Assembly: GCA_035233585.1 (NCBI GenBank)
Contig: CP141156.1
Span: forward strand, 60,377,001 to 60,441,000
Direction: 5' to 3'
Source: Antiaris toxicaria
Lineage: Eukaryota; Streptophyta; Magnoliopsida; Rosales; Moraceae
DNA length: 64,000 nt
In this document: positions 11,440 through 22,710 of the stretch, in pieces
How the letters are laid out: each line of letters starts with the position of its first letter
How positions within the stretch are numbered: position 1 is the stretch's first letter
Program-made: the position numbers and the translations under genes
The notes under the pieces: model-generated
The model's input: the letters and a program-made list of their open reading frames with translations, nothing else
The model's database searches: none
Told to the model about the DNA's origin: nothing

Positions 11440-12210
11440 CCCGTCGGCGGTCGGACGAACCGTTCGGTCTCGACCGTGCAATCTTTGAATCGTCGTTCTT
11501 CACTTTTGAAACTCCAGTTTGCAAATCCGATGCCGCGGATGTGTCAGGAACGTCGAAAATAGGCCAACGGGCCATTCTTCAATTTTCGGTCTCCGGGTCG
11601 CCATTGACCGGCGTTGACCGCGCGTTGACCGGCGTTGACCGGCCGTTGACCGGCGTTGACCACGGCGGCGATGGAAGTGGCGACCACCATCTTGAAGAGC
11701 TCGACGAGAGGAACCCATTGGTGGTGTCAATTTCACGAATCGAGGCTCCTATCACCGGAAATCGGCTCTCGAAAAGTCGGCGACGGCGGCGGCGTTGGAT
11801 CTTCATTTTTCCGGCGTTGTTGCCCAAAATTGATTTGGGGCTTTTGATCTACGTGTTGTTCTGAGCATTTTGACACCGACCTTGCAACTCAACTCCGCCG
11901 GAATAGCGAGATCCGGCGGCGGCGATGGCGACGGCGACGGCGAACCTGGGGCGGCGCGATTCGGCGGCTGTTGATGTGAAATGAAGCCTGGGTTTTGTTC
12001 TACTCTTCACCACGAATCCATTGGGACCGGAATCGTGGCATTTGGACGTCGGACGGTGGAGATACGGCGGTTTGAAAAATTCGGCCACCGGCGGCTTTGG
12101 GCGGCGCGTGCGGCGTGCTCCGGCGTCGGTTCGGTTGACTCGGCCCACCGTTGGAATCAGCTCGTCGAGAGCTTTCCAATGGTGCCGGCGGTGTCAAAAA
12201 CGGAGGCCGG
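11440..12210. repeat. GC-rich block of the D LTR with a duplicated module
   Basis: CGG/GGC-rich sequence. Overlapping open frames on both strands reflect the lack of AT-rich stops rather than a gene. A module around GAGCTCGACGAG...CCATTGG at about 11695-11745 reappears in diverged form at about 12150-12200 (CAGCTCGTCGAGAGC...CCAATGG), suggesting an old internal duplication. The same block recurs 10,354 bp downstream in the other LTR. Confidence 0.6.
11604..11661 (+). promoter_or_regulatory. Cluster of six TTGACC motifs (W-box-like) in D 3' LTR
   Basis: Six TTGACC hexamers lie within 58 bp, spaced about 9-11 bp in a GGCGTTGACC-type tandem array. TTGAC[C/T] is the core recognised by plant WRKY factors. 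The array also sits in the other LTR (21958-22015). Binding is an inference; it may be only a short tandem repeat. Confidence 0.5.
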
Positions 12211-12356
12211 ATTCGATAGTTGGTCACTGTTCATCTTCGTATGGTATGGGAGGGAGAAAATGTGATTTGGAAAAATATGGGGGCTATTTTTCTATAATCT
12301 CCAAAATTTCCTCCTTTATACTAATTTTTTTGAAAAATTTTAAGATAGGCTATACT

Positions 12357-13210
12357 GACTAATTTGGGCGTGCTGAACCCAAATATATCAGTTTTATCTT
12401 CATCCGAGGTCGTCTCGACCAGTTTCCCGATACTGTATGGTTCCCGGTCAAAAATTACTTTTTGTGCTCAAATGACTAATTTGAGCATTCTGATTCCAAA
12501 TATATCAGTTTTATATCAAGAAGAGGTCATCTTGATCAATTTCTTGATACTGTGGTTAGGCCTACACTGTGTTGACACTGTGCACGCATAACGAGGCATT
12601 TTCGCGTGAAATTTCAAACACAGTCTCTCTTGACTAATTTGGACGTGCTGATTTCAAATTTATCAGTTTTACGTCCATCTGAGATCTTCTGGACCAGTTT
12701 TCGGGATCTGCATGACCCCGTCTCGAAAAACGTGTCAGGTGCCCGATTGACTAATTTGGGCGTCCTGAGTCTAAATATATCAGTTTCGGGGCGAGAAAAG
12801 GTCGTCTTGACCCTCATCCCGATACTGCGTATCCCTTAAACAAAATCTACATTTTATGCTCAATTGACCAGATTGAGCCTGCTGACTATTAATATATCAG
12901 TTTTATGCCAGATTAAGGCCGTCTTGGCCACTAACCTGACACTGCGTTTCTCACTACTCACTATTCACTATTCACTAATCACTATTCACTATCTGACTGA
13001 CTAATCTGAGCGTTCTGACTTTGATTTTGTCAGTCTATGGGCGAGAAGAGGTCATCTAGACCACTTTTCTCGATACTGTACATCTATTAGGGCAATTATC
13101 ACTGCTGCGCTCAGATGACCAGTCTGAGCGTACTGATGACTAGCTCATCAATTCTGTATCATGAAATGGTCGTCTAGACCGGTTTCTTGATATTGCGTGT
13201 CTCAACGCAT
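12357..13210 (-). repeat. Seven tandem 117-bp repeats in D 3' LTR
   Basis: Units begin with GACTAATTTGGGCGT or GACCAG at 12357, 12474, 12632, 12749, 12866, 12999 and 13117. Most spacings are 117-118 bp; two are longer through inserts (one a CACTATTC microsatellite at about 12950-12990). Each unit carries AATATATCAGTTTTA and GAGGTCGTCTTGACC blocks. In element orientation they fall in the first 1.3 kb of the LTR, the U3 side, where tandem enhancer-like repeats often occur. Confidence 0.88.
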
Positions 13211-13672
13211 ACTCACATAATAGGGTGGACCGATTTCACTGTCGATTACCCCTTTCATTGCATGAATAGTAATTAAACGTTACTATTCCTGTTTAATTCA
13301 TTCAACTGAAAAGCACACTGTGCTTATTAACTTAATTACATCATTACATAGTAATTAAGTTTCATAATTCATGAGAGTCATTACAGTGGCTCTCGGCTCA
13401 TTACACAGCCTTCTACACAGACTCTTACACGTGCGTGTGCAACGCAACACGGGCGTGTACATTTCAGACACGAGCATGTACTAGTTGAGACTACTCAACA
13501 CGGCCATGTCTTTGAAACACATTCATCTATCTGAGCGGTACACAGCCTCTTACACGGTCGTGTACTTGACCATGTTTCTTAAATTTGCTAAAGAACATTA
13601 AATTATGTCCATTTTATTCCTTAATGACTTATTACATGGTAAGTAGGTGCCATGAAAATGGCGGTCATTACA

Positions 13673-13685
13673 ACCTACCCCCCTT
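13673..13685 (-). promoter_or_regulatory. Polypurine tract of element D
   Basis: The minus strand reads TAAGGGGGGTAGGT directly before the 3' LTR, the expected plus-strand primer for reverse transcription. Element I has the matching sequence after its LTR at 51111. Confidence 0.8.
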
Positions 13686-13707
13686 ACAAAATTTTCGTCC
13701 TCGAAAA

Positions 13708-16700
13708 TTAGAATAATTCCAGGAAGTCTCTTCTCATGTCTTCTTCCCATTCTTATGTGGCTTCCTCAACACTATGATTCTGTCACAACACTTTTACTAG
13801 CGGTATACTTTATTCCTAAGTACCTTCTCCTCTCTGACTAGGATCCGCACGGGTCTCTCCTCGTACGTCGGATCAGCGTATACTACAACGGATTCTTGGC
13901 TAAGAACATGAGAGCTGTCTGGCACGTACTTCTTCAGCATCAAGACGTGAAAGATGTTGTGCACTATAGCTAACTCGGGAGGAAGCGTTAGTCTATAAGC
14001 CACCTTCCCGACTTTCTCTATTATCTCAAGGGTCCTATGTACTTAGGACTGAGCTTTCTTTTCTTTTCGAAATGCACCACCCCTTTCATGGGTGCCGCCT
14101 TGATAAAGACCAAGTCTCTTACTTGAAACTCAAGGGGTCTATAGCGCTTATCGTCAAAATTTTTCCGTCGACTGTGCGCTGTATCTAACGTTTCTCGTAT
14201 CAGCTTCACGTCTGCCATGGTATTCTTGATGATGTCCGAGCTAACTAGTCGTTTTTCTCCAGACTCGTACTAATGAGCCAGAGATCTGCATTTCCTTCCA
14301 CAATGTGTCTCGTACGGTGCCATTCCTATCTAGGAATGGTAGTTGCTGTTGTACGAGAACTCGCTCAATGGTAGCTTCTGATATCAATTTCCTTTGAAGT
14401 CTAGGACGCAGGTCTCAACATGTCCTCTAACATCTGTATGGTCCTCTCAGACTAACTGTCGGTCTGAGGATGAAATGCTATGCTGAACTCTCACTTGGAC
14501 CGTAATGCGGCTTGAACACCTCGCCAAAATCTGGAGGTAAAGCGTCCACTACGATCTGAGACGATCGACTCTGGTATTCCGTGCCATTTCACGAACTGTG
14601 CCGCATAGATTTCTACTGGTCGTTCCACCGAGTAGCTAACTTTCATTGCTAAAAATCTAACTGATTTCATCAGTTTTTCTACAATCACCCAGATTGCATC
14701 ATTATCGTTTGACGTCTTCGGCAATCCGATTACGAAATTCATCGTAATCTGGTCCCATTTCCACTCGGGTAACTTAATTTCCTACGATTATCCTGCTGAG
14801 CGCTGGTGATCTACCTTAACCTTCTGGCACGTAAGGCAGCTGGCGACGAACTCGACAATGTCATTCTTCATTCCAAGGCACCAAAAACTTTCCTTTAGGT
14901 ACTTGTACATCTTATTCGCTACCGGATGTACGGAATATGACGTCTCGTAAGGTTCCAAAAGGATTCGCTTCTTGAGTTCTTCATCTTTTAGAACACATAC
15001 TCTATCTCTGTAGTAGAGTATGTCGTCCTTAAGGATCTTAAACTCTGAACCCTTGTCCTCTATAGCTTCCTTTTTGGACTTGAGCAGGGACAAATCAAAA
15101 TCTTGACCGATCTTGATCTCTTCTTGGAGCGTCGATTGGAGGGTCATGTTAGACAATCCCCCTATCAAAATCTTGATCTTGCTGTCGCATAACTCCTTTG
15201 TAGCGCTCTTGACAAGGCACTAATAGCCATAGGCATAGTAATATGCTTCTGACTCTACGCATTGACCACTTTATTGGCTTTCCCTGGATGGTATAGGATC
15301 TCACGGTCGTAATCCTTACCAACTCTAGCCATCTACGCTGCCTCATGTTGAGCTCTTTCTGCGTGAAGATACATTTGAGACTCTAGTGGTCGATGTAAAT
15401 CTCGCACGTGACTCCGTACAGGTAGTGCCTCCATGTTTTTATCGTAAAAACTATCGCTACTAGCTCCAGATCACGCGTTGGGTAGCTCTTCTCAAGGTTT
15501 TTTGAGTTGTCGTGAAGCATACGCGACTACTCTACCACTCTACATCAACACAGTTTCCAACTTGGTTTTAGATGTGGCGCTTAAATCACAAAGCTTCCCT
15601 GACCAACATTTGAAATGGTCAGCATTGGAGCGCTTATGAGTCTTCATCTTAGCTCTTGAAAGCTTTCCTCACACTTATCGATTCACCTATACCTCTTTCC
15701 CTTCTTGGTGAGCGCTGTGAGCGGAGCAGCTAACTTTGAGTAGCCTTCGACTAAGTGTAGGTAACATCCTGTTAGTTTAAAGAAACTGTGAATTCCCGTT
15801 TCGTTCCTCTGAGCTGGCCATGTGCTAACTGCATCAATTTTCGCCAGGTCCACAGATACTCCTTCCTTGGGGTCTACGTGGTCTAGGAAATGGACCTTCT
15901 CCAGCCAAAACTCGTACTTGGAGAACTTGGTGTATAACTGATGGTCCTGTTGCATGCGCAAAATGATAATTAAGTGCTCTTCGTGCTCTTCCTTCGTCTT
16001 AGAGTGTATAAGTATGTCATCGATGAACCCAATGACAAACTTATCCAAATAGTCCTTGAACATGCGGTTCATCCAGTTCATGAAAGTTGCTGGTGCGTCC
16101 GTTAATCTGAGTGACATGAACAGAAACTCGTAATGTCCGTACCACGTTTGAAATGCTGTTTTGGGTACATCTTCATTCCTGATTTGTAGTTGATGGTACT
16201 CGGGATGTAGATCGATCTTCGAGAACACTACAGCGTCTTGGAGCTGATCAAATAGATCGTTAACTCGCGGCAACAGATGCTTATTCTTAATCGTAATCCT
16301 GTTCAACTCTCTGTAGTCGATGCACATTCTCAGTGGTCCATCTTTCTTCTTCACGAATGGTATGGGTGCTCTCCAGGGTGAATAGCTCTATCGCATGAAT
16401 CCCTTATCTATTTAGTACTTTAGCTGGGCTTGGAGCTCCTTTAGCTCTATAGGGCCTATTCTGTAGGGGGCCTCAAAGATGGGGCTGATTCTAGTAGACG
16501 TTCAGTCTCGAACGAGATCCTGCACTCTGGTTGGAGTCCTGCAAGATCTTCTAGAAATATCTCCATGAATTCCCTGACTATCGGTACGTTGTCGGGTCCT
16601 ATCTCTATTCCTTGAGTCTTATCTGCTACGTATACTAGGAAGTCCGTGCATCCACTGGATTGTATCTCGCGAGCCTTCACTGCTGATATCATCGTCTTTG

Positions 16701-16802
16701 GTTGCTCTGGCGACAAACCCTTGTAGATGAACTTTTCACATCCGATTGGTTCGAAAATGATTTTTCGCCTTCAACAGTTTATGACAACGTTGTGTCCTAA
16801 AC
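13708..16802 (-). pseudogene. Decayed chromovirus-like pol, protease nearly absent (element D)
   Basis: Read on the minus strand: a protease-end remnant and linker (EPIGCEKFIYKGLSPEQPK, 16802-16456), reverse transcriptase (16354-15683, 223 codons open), RNase H (broken), integrase zinc region (15168-14788), integrase core (14742-14450) and chromodomain (about 13850-13708, ending LELF before TAA at 13710-13708). RT keeps FIDDI at its active site. Integrase has MNF where MDF is usual, losing the first catalytic Asp; the second (VSDRS) and the Glu (SERTIQ) remain, the latter after a TAG. Stops end the RT frame (TGA where Trp is usual) and interrupt the chromodomain. The chromodomain is thought to guide integration to heterochromatin. 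Confidence 0.88.
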
Positions 16803-17990
16803 CTTTTTTTTTTTTTTTTGTTTTTTTGTTTGGCATAGTGGCCTTTCTTGCCACAGATGAAACAACCACTTACTCCTTGCTTACATTCTCCTGAGTGCCT
16901 CTTTCCGCATTTCGTGCACGTCGAGTTGGCTATCATTTCCTTCCTAGTCGTTTCTCTTCTGGGGGAAATTCTCCTGTGAATCTTGATTGCCTTAATTCCC
17001 CTTTTCTCTTGTTGTTATTATGGGAATGCCTACTATTCTGGCCGGTTCCCACATTCTGTCCTCTGTGTTGTAACTCGGGGTTTTACTTCCCCTGAGCCTG
17101 CTCAGCTTGCGTTTTCTCCTCCTTTCGTGCCTTAACATTCTGCGCCTTTCGCTCCTTATCCTGAGCCGACTAGTACTCAGCTCAGATAGTCTTGCTGACA
17201 CATTCTGCTAGTGTCGCTGGTCCGTGCCCTCTGCTACAGACCTAAACTGTGATTTCCGTTCTGAACATCTTCAGCATTCGTCTGACTCTCTCCTTTTAGT
17301 CGGTACTAAATCTGGACAAAGTTGAGCCAACTGTTCAAACTTCTTGACTGCCTCCATAACAGTCATACTACATTGGTGCAGGTTGTCGAACTCGTCTTAC
17401 TGCGCTACTAGTGCTTCCTCGTTGAAGTACATCTCCTTGAATTCCTCAATGAAATCACTCCAGCTCATCTCTCTGATGTTCCTCCTAATGGTTACCATCT
17501 TCCACCACTAACGCGCCTCATTGCGCAGGGTGAAGGATGTGCACATCACTTTCTTTCTCTATCTGTTAACCCTATAAAATCCAAGATTACTTGGATATCC
17601 GTTAGCCAATCATCGGCCTCTATAGGGTTGGTGATTCTTAAGAATTCTAACGCTTTCATGCGTCGGAATCTTTCATACAAGTCGCCTTCCCTAGGGATTG
17701 GCAAAAAAAAAAAAAAAAACAATTGCTGCTATGAGAGTAGCCATTACTATAGGCGCTAGTGCCTCCTGGGCTGGAGGAGCTGCTTGTTCCCTTAGAGTTT
17801 CTGGGGCTGCTAGAGCCTCCTGTGCTAGCATCTTTACTGACTGTGGTGCCTGGGGTTGCTGGCCCAGCTGTTCCTTAAGTTGGTTTAGCTCCGGTTGCTA
17901 GTTCTCCATCATCTCTCGCATGGCTGCAATCTGTGCTATCAACTCATCCTCTCGGGATGTTGGGTTTAACTAAGCTCTCGTTCTTGCCAT
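16803..17990 (-). pseudogene. Decayed chromovirus-like gag (element D)
   Basis: The ATG is at 17990-17988 (MARTRA), but codon 7 is TAG. Downstream, in shifting frames, are a Gln/Pro-rich region, a capsid-type segment (GDLYERFRRMKALEF near 17640-17690, then DFIEEFKEMYFNEEALVAQ) and two zinc-knuckle-like motifs near 16935-16835 (CTKCGKRHSGEC, CFICGKKGHYAK). Two homopolymers interrupt it: A17 at 17703-17719 and T16 at 16804-16819 on the plus strand. The second sits exactly where gag joins the remnant of pol and probably marks the deletion that removed protease. No functional Gag can be made. Confidence 0.85.
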
Positions 17991-19577
17991 GTTTTCCTAT
18001 GTAACCCTATCGTACAACGGGAAAGGAAAAAATATAAGTCTCTTAAATTCTGTACTTGGGACTCGTATCACATATCGTTTTCTTTCTTACTTAACAATCT
18101 TACTCAAACATTATGGATATAAATATACACACTATATCCACCTTTCTTTCTCTTATACTGTGATGTTCAATACAATTGCCACATTGTATTGGGACATCGT
18201 CTGAGTGCTAGGATTCATCCTGCACTTTCTGTCATATCATACTCACACTGTGGAAAAATATTATATCTGGCCCCTAGGGCAAAGCTTTACTACTTATCTC
18301 ATAATATATTTCACATAATATATATACATATATTCAAGATTCTAGTTCAGTGGGAGTGACACACACTTCCCCTATACGATCCCAACAAGTACATTATGCT
18401 ATAACTGACGGGGGAGAGCTACTGCTTCCCTCTATATATTTTCATAACTAACATTCCCGCAGAAGGGTTACTACTATTGGAAGGATAATCCTGATTCAGT
18501 ATCAGGCATCTCCTCATCGTCACTATCACTGAGTGAGTACTCCTCTGGGTTCTCTTCTTCTTCTCAGCTGAAACTGACCTCGTCATCGCTGGCTATGATG
18601 ACTTCGTCATTACTAAAGCGATTGGGGATCTCCTTTCCCTCATCGTCGGGATGGGCGTCGAAAAGAGTCGCGTTATCTTCCTCTCTCATGGGGTGTTCGG
18701 GAGACATACGGGCTGGTTCGGGGTTCTCCATCGACTCCCTATTGCCCTCGTGTACTTCTGGCTGGTGCTCGGCCATGAACTCTTCATCGGCCAGTTGGGG
18801 TGCTGGTTCTACCGGGTCACCCTCTATAATGGCGGCTGCTATAATGCCTTGGGCTTGTGTAGAGTTCCCGGGGTTGAGCACTTTTCTCTCGGCGTGTATT
18901 GTAGAAGTCCATATCGGTTCCTTGTAGCGAACAACATACGTTAGAACTGTATCACCGGACATCAGCTGCAGTCTTTCAGTCCGATGAACAAATTCTCGTA
19001 TATCCATAACTCTAGAGAACTTAGGTGGTTTCACTCCCCGCTTGCCTATAAAGAAAAACTAAGGCTGATGCTGGACTGCTTTCAGAGATTGGCTCGATCG
19101 TGGTATGGCGAAACTCGATACAGTTAAGAGCTCATCCTGGTCATAAGGATCCCGATACACACGAGAGTATCTTCCAGAGAGATATCAACAGCCAACAGGA
19201 CTCAGTTATCCTGGTCAATGACGTACAATCGGGGAATCACTTTGATAACATGAAACCAGTCCTGACATTCTCATGGAGTGCAGGAGTACTGTTTGCCACT
19301 CGAAACTTAATGGACAACTAGCCCTGAAGATCGGTACAACTCGGGCAGCAATCCATGTCCTTTCTTTGAGCAGTTCTCTAGCACTGCACGGTCGTGATTT
19401 ACGTATAATGATCTCAGCATCTCTTCGTCTTATTCTCGCCATCATAGGTTTCGTCATCTCATTACTATAAAATGTTATCTTCAATAGAGAAACATTTACT
19501 GACTAAAAATATAAAACTAACTTACTTGGACAGATGAGGCAGGCATGTGGCGATGTGAGGTAGGATGGCAGGAAACC
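17991..19577 (-). other. 1.6-kb leader of element D
   Basis: Region between primer site and gag. Apart from the 156-codon frame described separately and a shorter 89-codon frame (19484-19215, Arg-rich start), I see no known domain. The part next to gag (about 17990-18500) is AT-rich without features. Confidence 0.6.
18564..19034 (-). CDS. Unrecognised 156-codon ORF in the leader of element D
   Basis: Open for 156 codons from ATG at 19034 (MKPPKFSRVMDIREFVHRTE) to the stop at 18564-18566, on the element's coding strand upstream of gag. The N-terminal half is mixed and basic. The C-terminal half is acidic and proline-rich (EHQPEVHEGN, NATLFDAHPDDEGKEI, ending IIASDDEVSFS). No zinc finger, transmembrane or protease motif is visible. 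Its length is notable because neighbouring gag and pol frames are full of stops. Some plant Ty3/gypsy elements do carry an extra ORF before gag, but I do not recognise this one. It may also be an open frame by chance. Confidence 0.35.
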   Translation of the reverse strand: MKPPKFSRVMDIREFVHRTERLQLMSGDTVLTYVVRYKEPIWTSTIHAERKVLNPGNSTQAQGIIAAAIIEGDPVEPAPQLADEEFMAEHQPEVHEGNRESMENPEPARMSPEHPMREEDNATLFDAHPDDEGKEIPNRFSNDEVIIASDDEVSFS

Positions 19578-19589
19578 GCTCTGATACCA
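19578..19589 (-). promoter_or_regulatory. Primer binding site of element D
   Basis: The minus strand reads TGGTATCAGAGC, complementary to the 3' end of initiator-Met tRNA, two bases inside the LTR end at 19592. It fixes the orientation of D and its 5' LTR. Confidence 0.92.
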
Positions 19590-21957
19590 ACTGTGACGCC
19601 CCGTGCCCTCAGCGGCCCGGACCGTCACTGAAAACTCTTATTACTTGCTTCTTTAACTTTTACTTATACTTCTTCTTTAAAACCGATACTTAAACTTGCT
19701 GAATTTAATACCATAAATTTAGAGGGAATTTTTTTTTTTTTATATACACGTACGTATTTACTATTCACGTATGCATACTATTAAAATGCGGAATTTGAAA
19801 AACATAAGGATTTCAATTATACATACATAATTATATACTTGTTTAGCTGATTACTATTCACCAGATACTATTTAAATATACTACTCGTACATATACTGTT
19901 TAACATTTACTATTCAAAATACTATTTAACTGTCACCATTCAAAATATTATTTACTCATACTGTGCGGAAGAATACTCGCGGTGTATCCATAACCTCATC
20001 CTCACATCCACCTCCGCCATCATCATCGTCCCTTGATGTTTACGCTATAGGATGCTTACCTACAGCATGAACACACTCCGTGAGCTTTACGCCCAGTAAG
20101 TACAACATGTTAACCGCAAAACATGTTTAAAACATAGCACATACGTAAAATCATAGGCATGACATATATCACTTAATAAATCATATATCATATAAGCATA
20201 TCACATATCAGCTCACATATCATGTCATCACATAACATGTCATAACACTGAATATAAAACTTCACATACTTTATGCATGACAGAAGCATCGTGTACTGTA
20301 TGCACTCTACTGAAAAAGAAAGCATAGCGAACTATAACTAATGCATGATCCGGTTATGTTCATTTATGCTTCAAACTTTTCTTTTCTTTTCTTGTCTATT
20401 TAGGGCCCATGTGTCAGTACCGTGTGCGCGCAGACCAACGGTAACGCCCGAGGTCAACTAATGCCGAAGAGCCATCAACTGATGCTCAACTTGTGGCCTG
20501 AACTTTCTTTAACTGGAAACCCCTTCGACTGAAGGAGCCGGTACGACACACCTATTTATTTCCATCTTGTTTAACTGTTCTAGCCATACGCTTCTCTAAG
20601 CTGTCCCCAATCCTACGCGGTAGGGATCTATGGCTTCTATCTTGTTCTTTCATCAATCTACTCGATTGTGAAGCTATGTGCTCTTATGTATGCTGTGCAG
20701 CATCGTGTGCGAGCTACATACTTAAAATACTGGAAAAGCATCATTTTAAATTCATTTTATCCATGCTGTAGGCGGAGTTGTACTTACCTGTCAGCAGACA
20801 GTTTATACTCTCGCCTTCGTCACAATACAGGTACCTCCCTGTAATCATAATGCATTTACATTAACATTCACTCTTAGGTCACCGTGGTCATTAGTGACTA
20901 ATAAAAATTCTCGTTATGTGGTACCGATCCTTGTCGGTACTAATTGCCCTCTTCTTAAGAATTTAATTTTCTAATCATTGTTAATTAATTTATTTACCCA
21001 ATAAATTAATTAACATCGCTCTTAGGTCACTCCATCGTTAGGAACTAATAAACTTATCGTTGTGTGGTACTGATGCCTATCGGTACCCGACTGCTCTACT
21101 TTGGGAAATTTGATATCTAATTTTTTTTTTTAATCGTGCTTGATTAATTTGTCTACTTGACAAATTAATCACTGTCTCTCACTATCCCATTCCGACTTGG
21201 TCCTTGACTGGCTAACCAACCAGTCAACTGACTGAATACCTCTCGTATGACCATTTAGCCTGTCGGGTTACCGTTACCGATGTAATCGCCCCAAATTTTA
21301 TACTTCGACCGCACCCGTCCCTCGGGTGGTACTATTCTGACATAGGGGTCGTTTTCTTACATTACGAAATTTCTAATGGGGCGGTTCACTAATCCTCACA
21401 ACGTCCGTCCTTCTTTCCCGGACCTAGGTCATCGAGGGAGCTCGGGTTTCCATCCCGATCACATTTTCAGCCCTCGTTTCCTAAAATACCCCTTTGTGCC
21501 GTTTTAGAAATTTCGGCAGCATTTCCGCTTAATTTTTAGGTTTCCGGCGTTTAGGAAACGCCTCAAAACCATCTAACCTATTCTAACCTGCCACGTACTA
21601 AACCAGAGGCCTAATTTTTACGTAAAAGCTCCGCTTTTTACGTAAAAATATTCACATTTTCTCACATTCTCTTTTTCGATATTTCACCCTTTTTTTCTTA
21701 CAATTCCTCAAGTCATTAAACCATAATTAATACATAATTATTTCCAATATTAAATTGAGGAATAAATAGATCAACACTACTACCAAAATCGTTCCCGTCG
21801 GCGGTCGGACGAACCGTTCGGTCTCGACCGTGCAATCTTTGAATCGTCGTTCTTCACTTTTGAAACTCCAGTTTGCAAATCCGATGCCGCGGATGTGTCA
21901 GGAACGTCGAAAATAGGCCAACGGGCCATTCTTCAATTTTCGGTCTCCGGGTCGTCG

Positions 21958-22015
21958 TTGACCGGCGTTGACCGCGCGTTGACCGGCGTTGACCGGCCGT
22001 TGACCGGCGTTGACC
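21958..22015 (+). promoter_or_regulatory. Cluster of six TTGACC motifs in D 5' LTR
   Basis: Second copy of the W-box-like array, with identical hexamers and spacing. Being in the 5' LTR, this is the copy that could act on the element's own transcription. Confidence 0.5.
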
Positions 22016-22710
22016 ACGGCGGCGATGGAAGTGGCGACCACCATCTTGAAGAGCTCGACGAGAGGAACCCATTGGTGGTGTCAATTTCACGAATCGAGGC
22101 TCCTATCACCGGAAATCGGCTCTCGAAAAGTCGACGACGGCGGCGGCGTTGGATCTTCATTTTTCCGGCGTTGTTGCCCAAAATTGATTTGGGGCTTTTG
22201 ATCTACGTGTTGTTCTGAGCATTTTGACACCGACCTTGCAACTCAACTCTGCCGGAATAGCGAGATCCGGCGGCGGCGATGGCGACGGCGACGGCGAACC
22301 TGGGGCGGCGCGATTCGGCGGCTGTTGACGTGAAATGAAGCCTGGGTTTTGTTCTACTCTTCACCACGAATCCATTGGGACCGGAATCGTGGCATTTGGA
22401 CGTCGGACGGTGGAGATACGGCGGTTTGAAAAATTCGGCCACCGGCGGCTTTGGGCGGCGCGTGCGGCGTGCTCCGGCGTCGGTTCGGTTGACTCGGCCC
22501 ACCGTTGGAATCAGCTCGTCGAGAGCTTTCCAATGGTGCCGGCGGTGTCAAAAACGGAGGCCGGATTCGATAGTTGGTCACTGTTCATCTTCGTATGGTA
22601 TGGGAGGGAGAAAATGTGATTTGGAAAAATATGGGGGCTATTTTTCTATAATCTCCAAAATTTCCTCCTTTATACTAATTTTTTTGAAAAATTTTAAGAT
22701 AGGCTATACT

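Larger units (their letters stand above)
9239..13672 (-). repeat. 3' LTR of element D (4434 bp)
   Basis: On the plus strand it starts TGTGACGCC and ends CATTACA. It repeats almost exactly at 19592-24026 with a constant offset of about 10,354 after one 1-bp indel in a T-run near 9375. The plus-strand left half is AT-rich. A GC-rich CGGCGG block lies at about 11440-12210, followed by seven 117-bp repeats. No credible gene lies inside. Confidence 0.96.

Noticed and set aside
11500..12362. Overlapping 75-113 codon frames in the GC-rich part of the D LTR (repeated at 21854-22716)
   Set aside because: Open on both strands, repeat-driven, inside the LTR, and the duplicates only reflect LTR identity.
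12357..13210. Regular repeats considered as a CRISPR array or centromeric satellite
   Set aside because: Units are contiguous 117-bp degenerate copies without spacers, sit inside an LTR, and are only seven in number.
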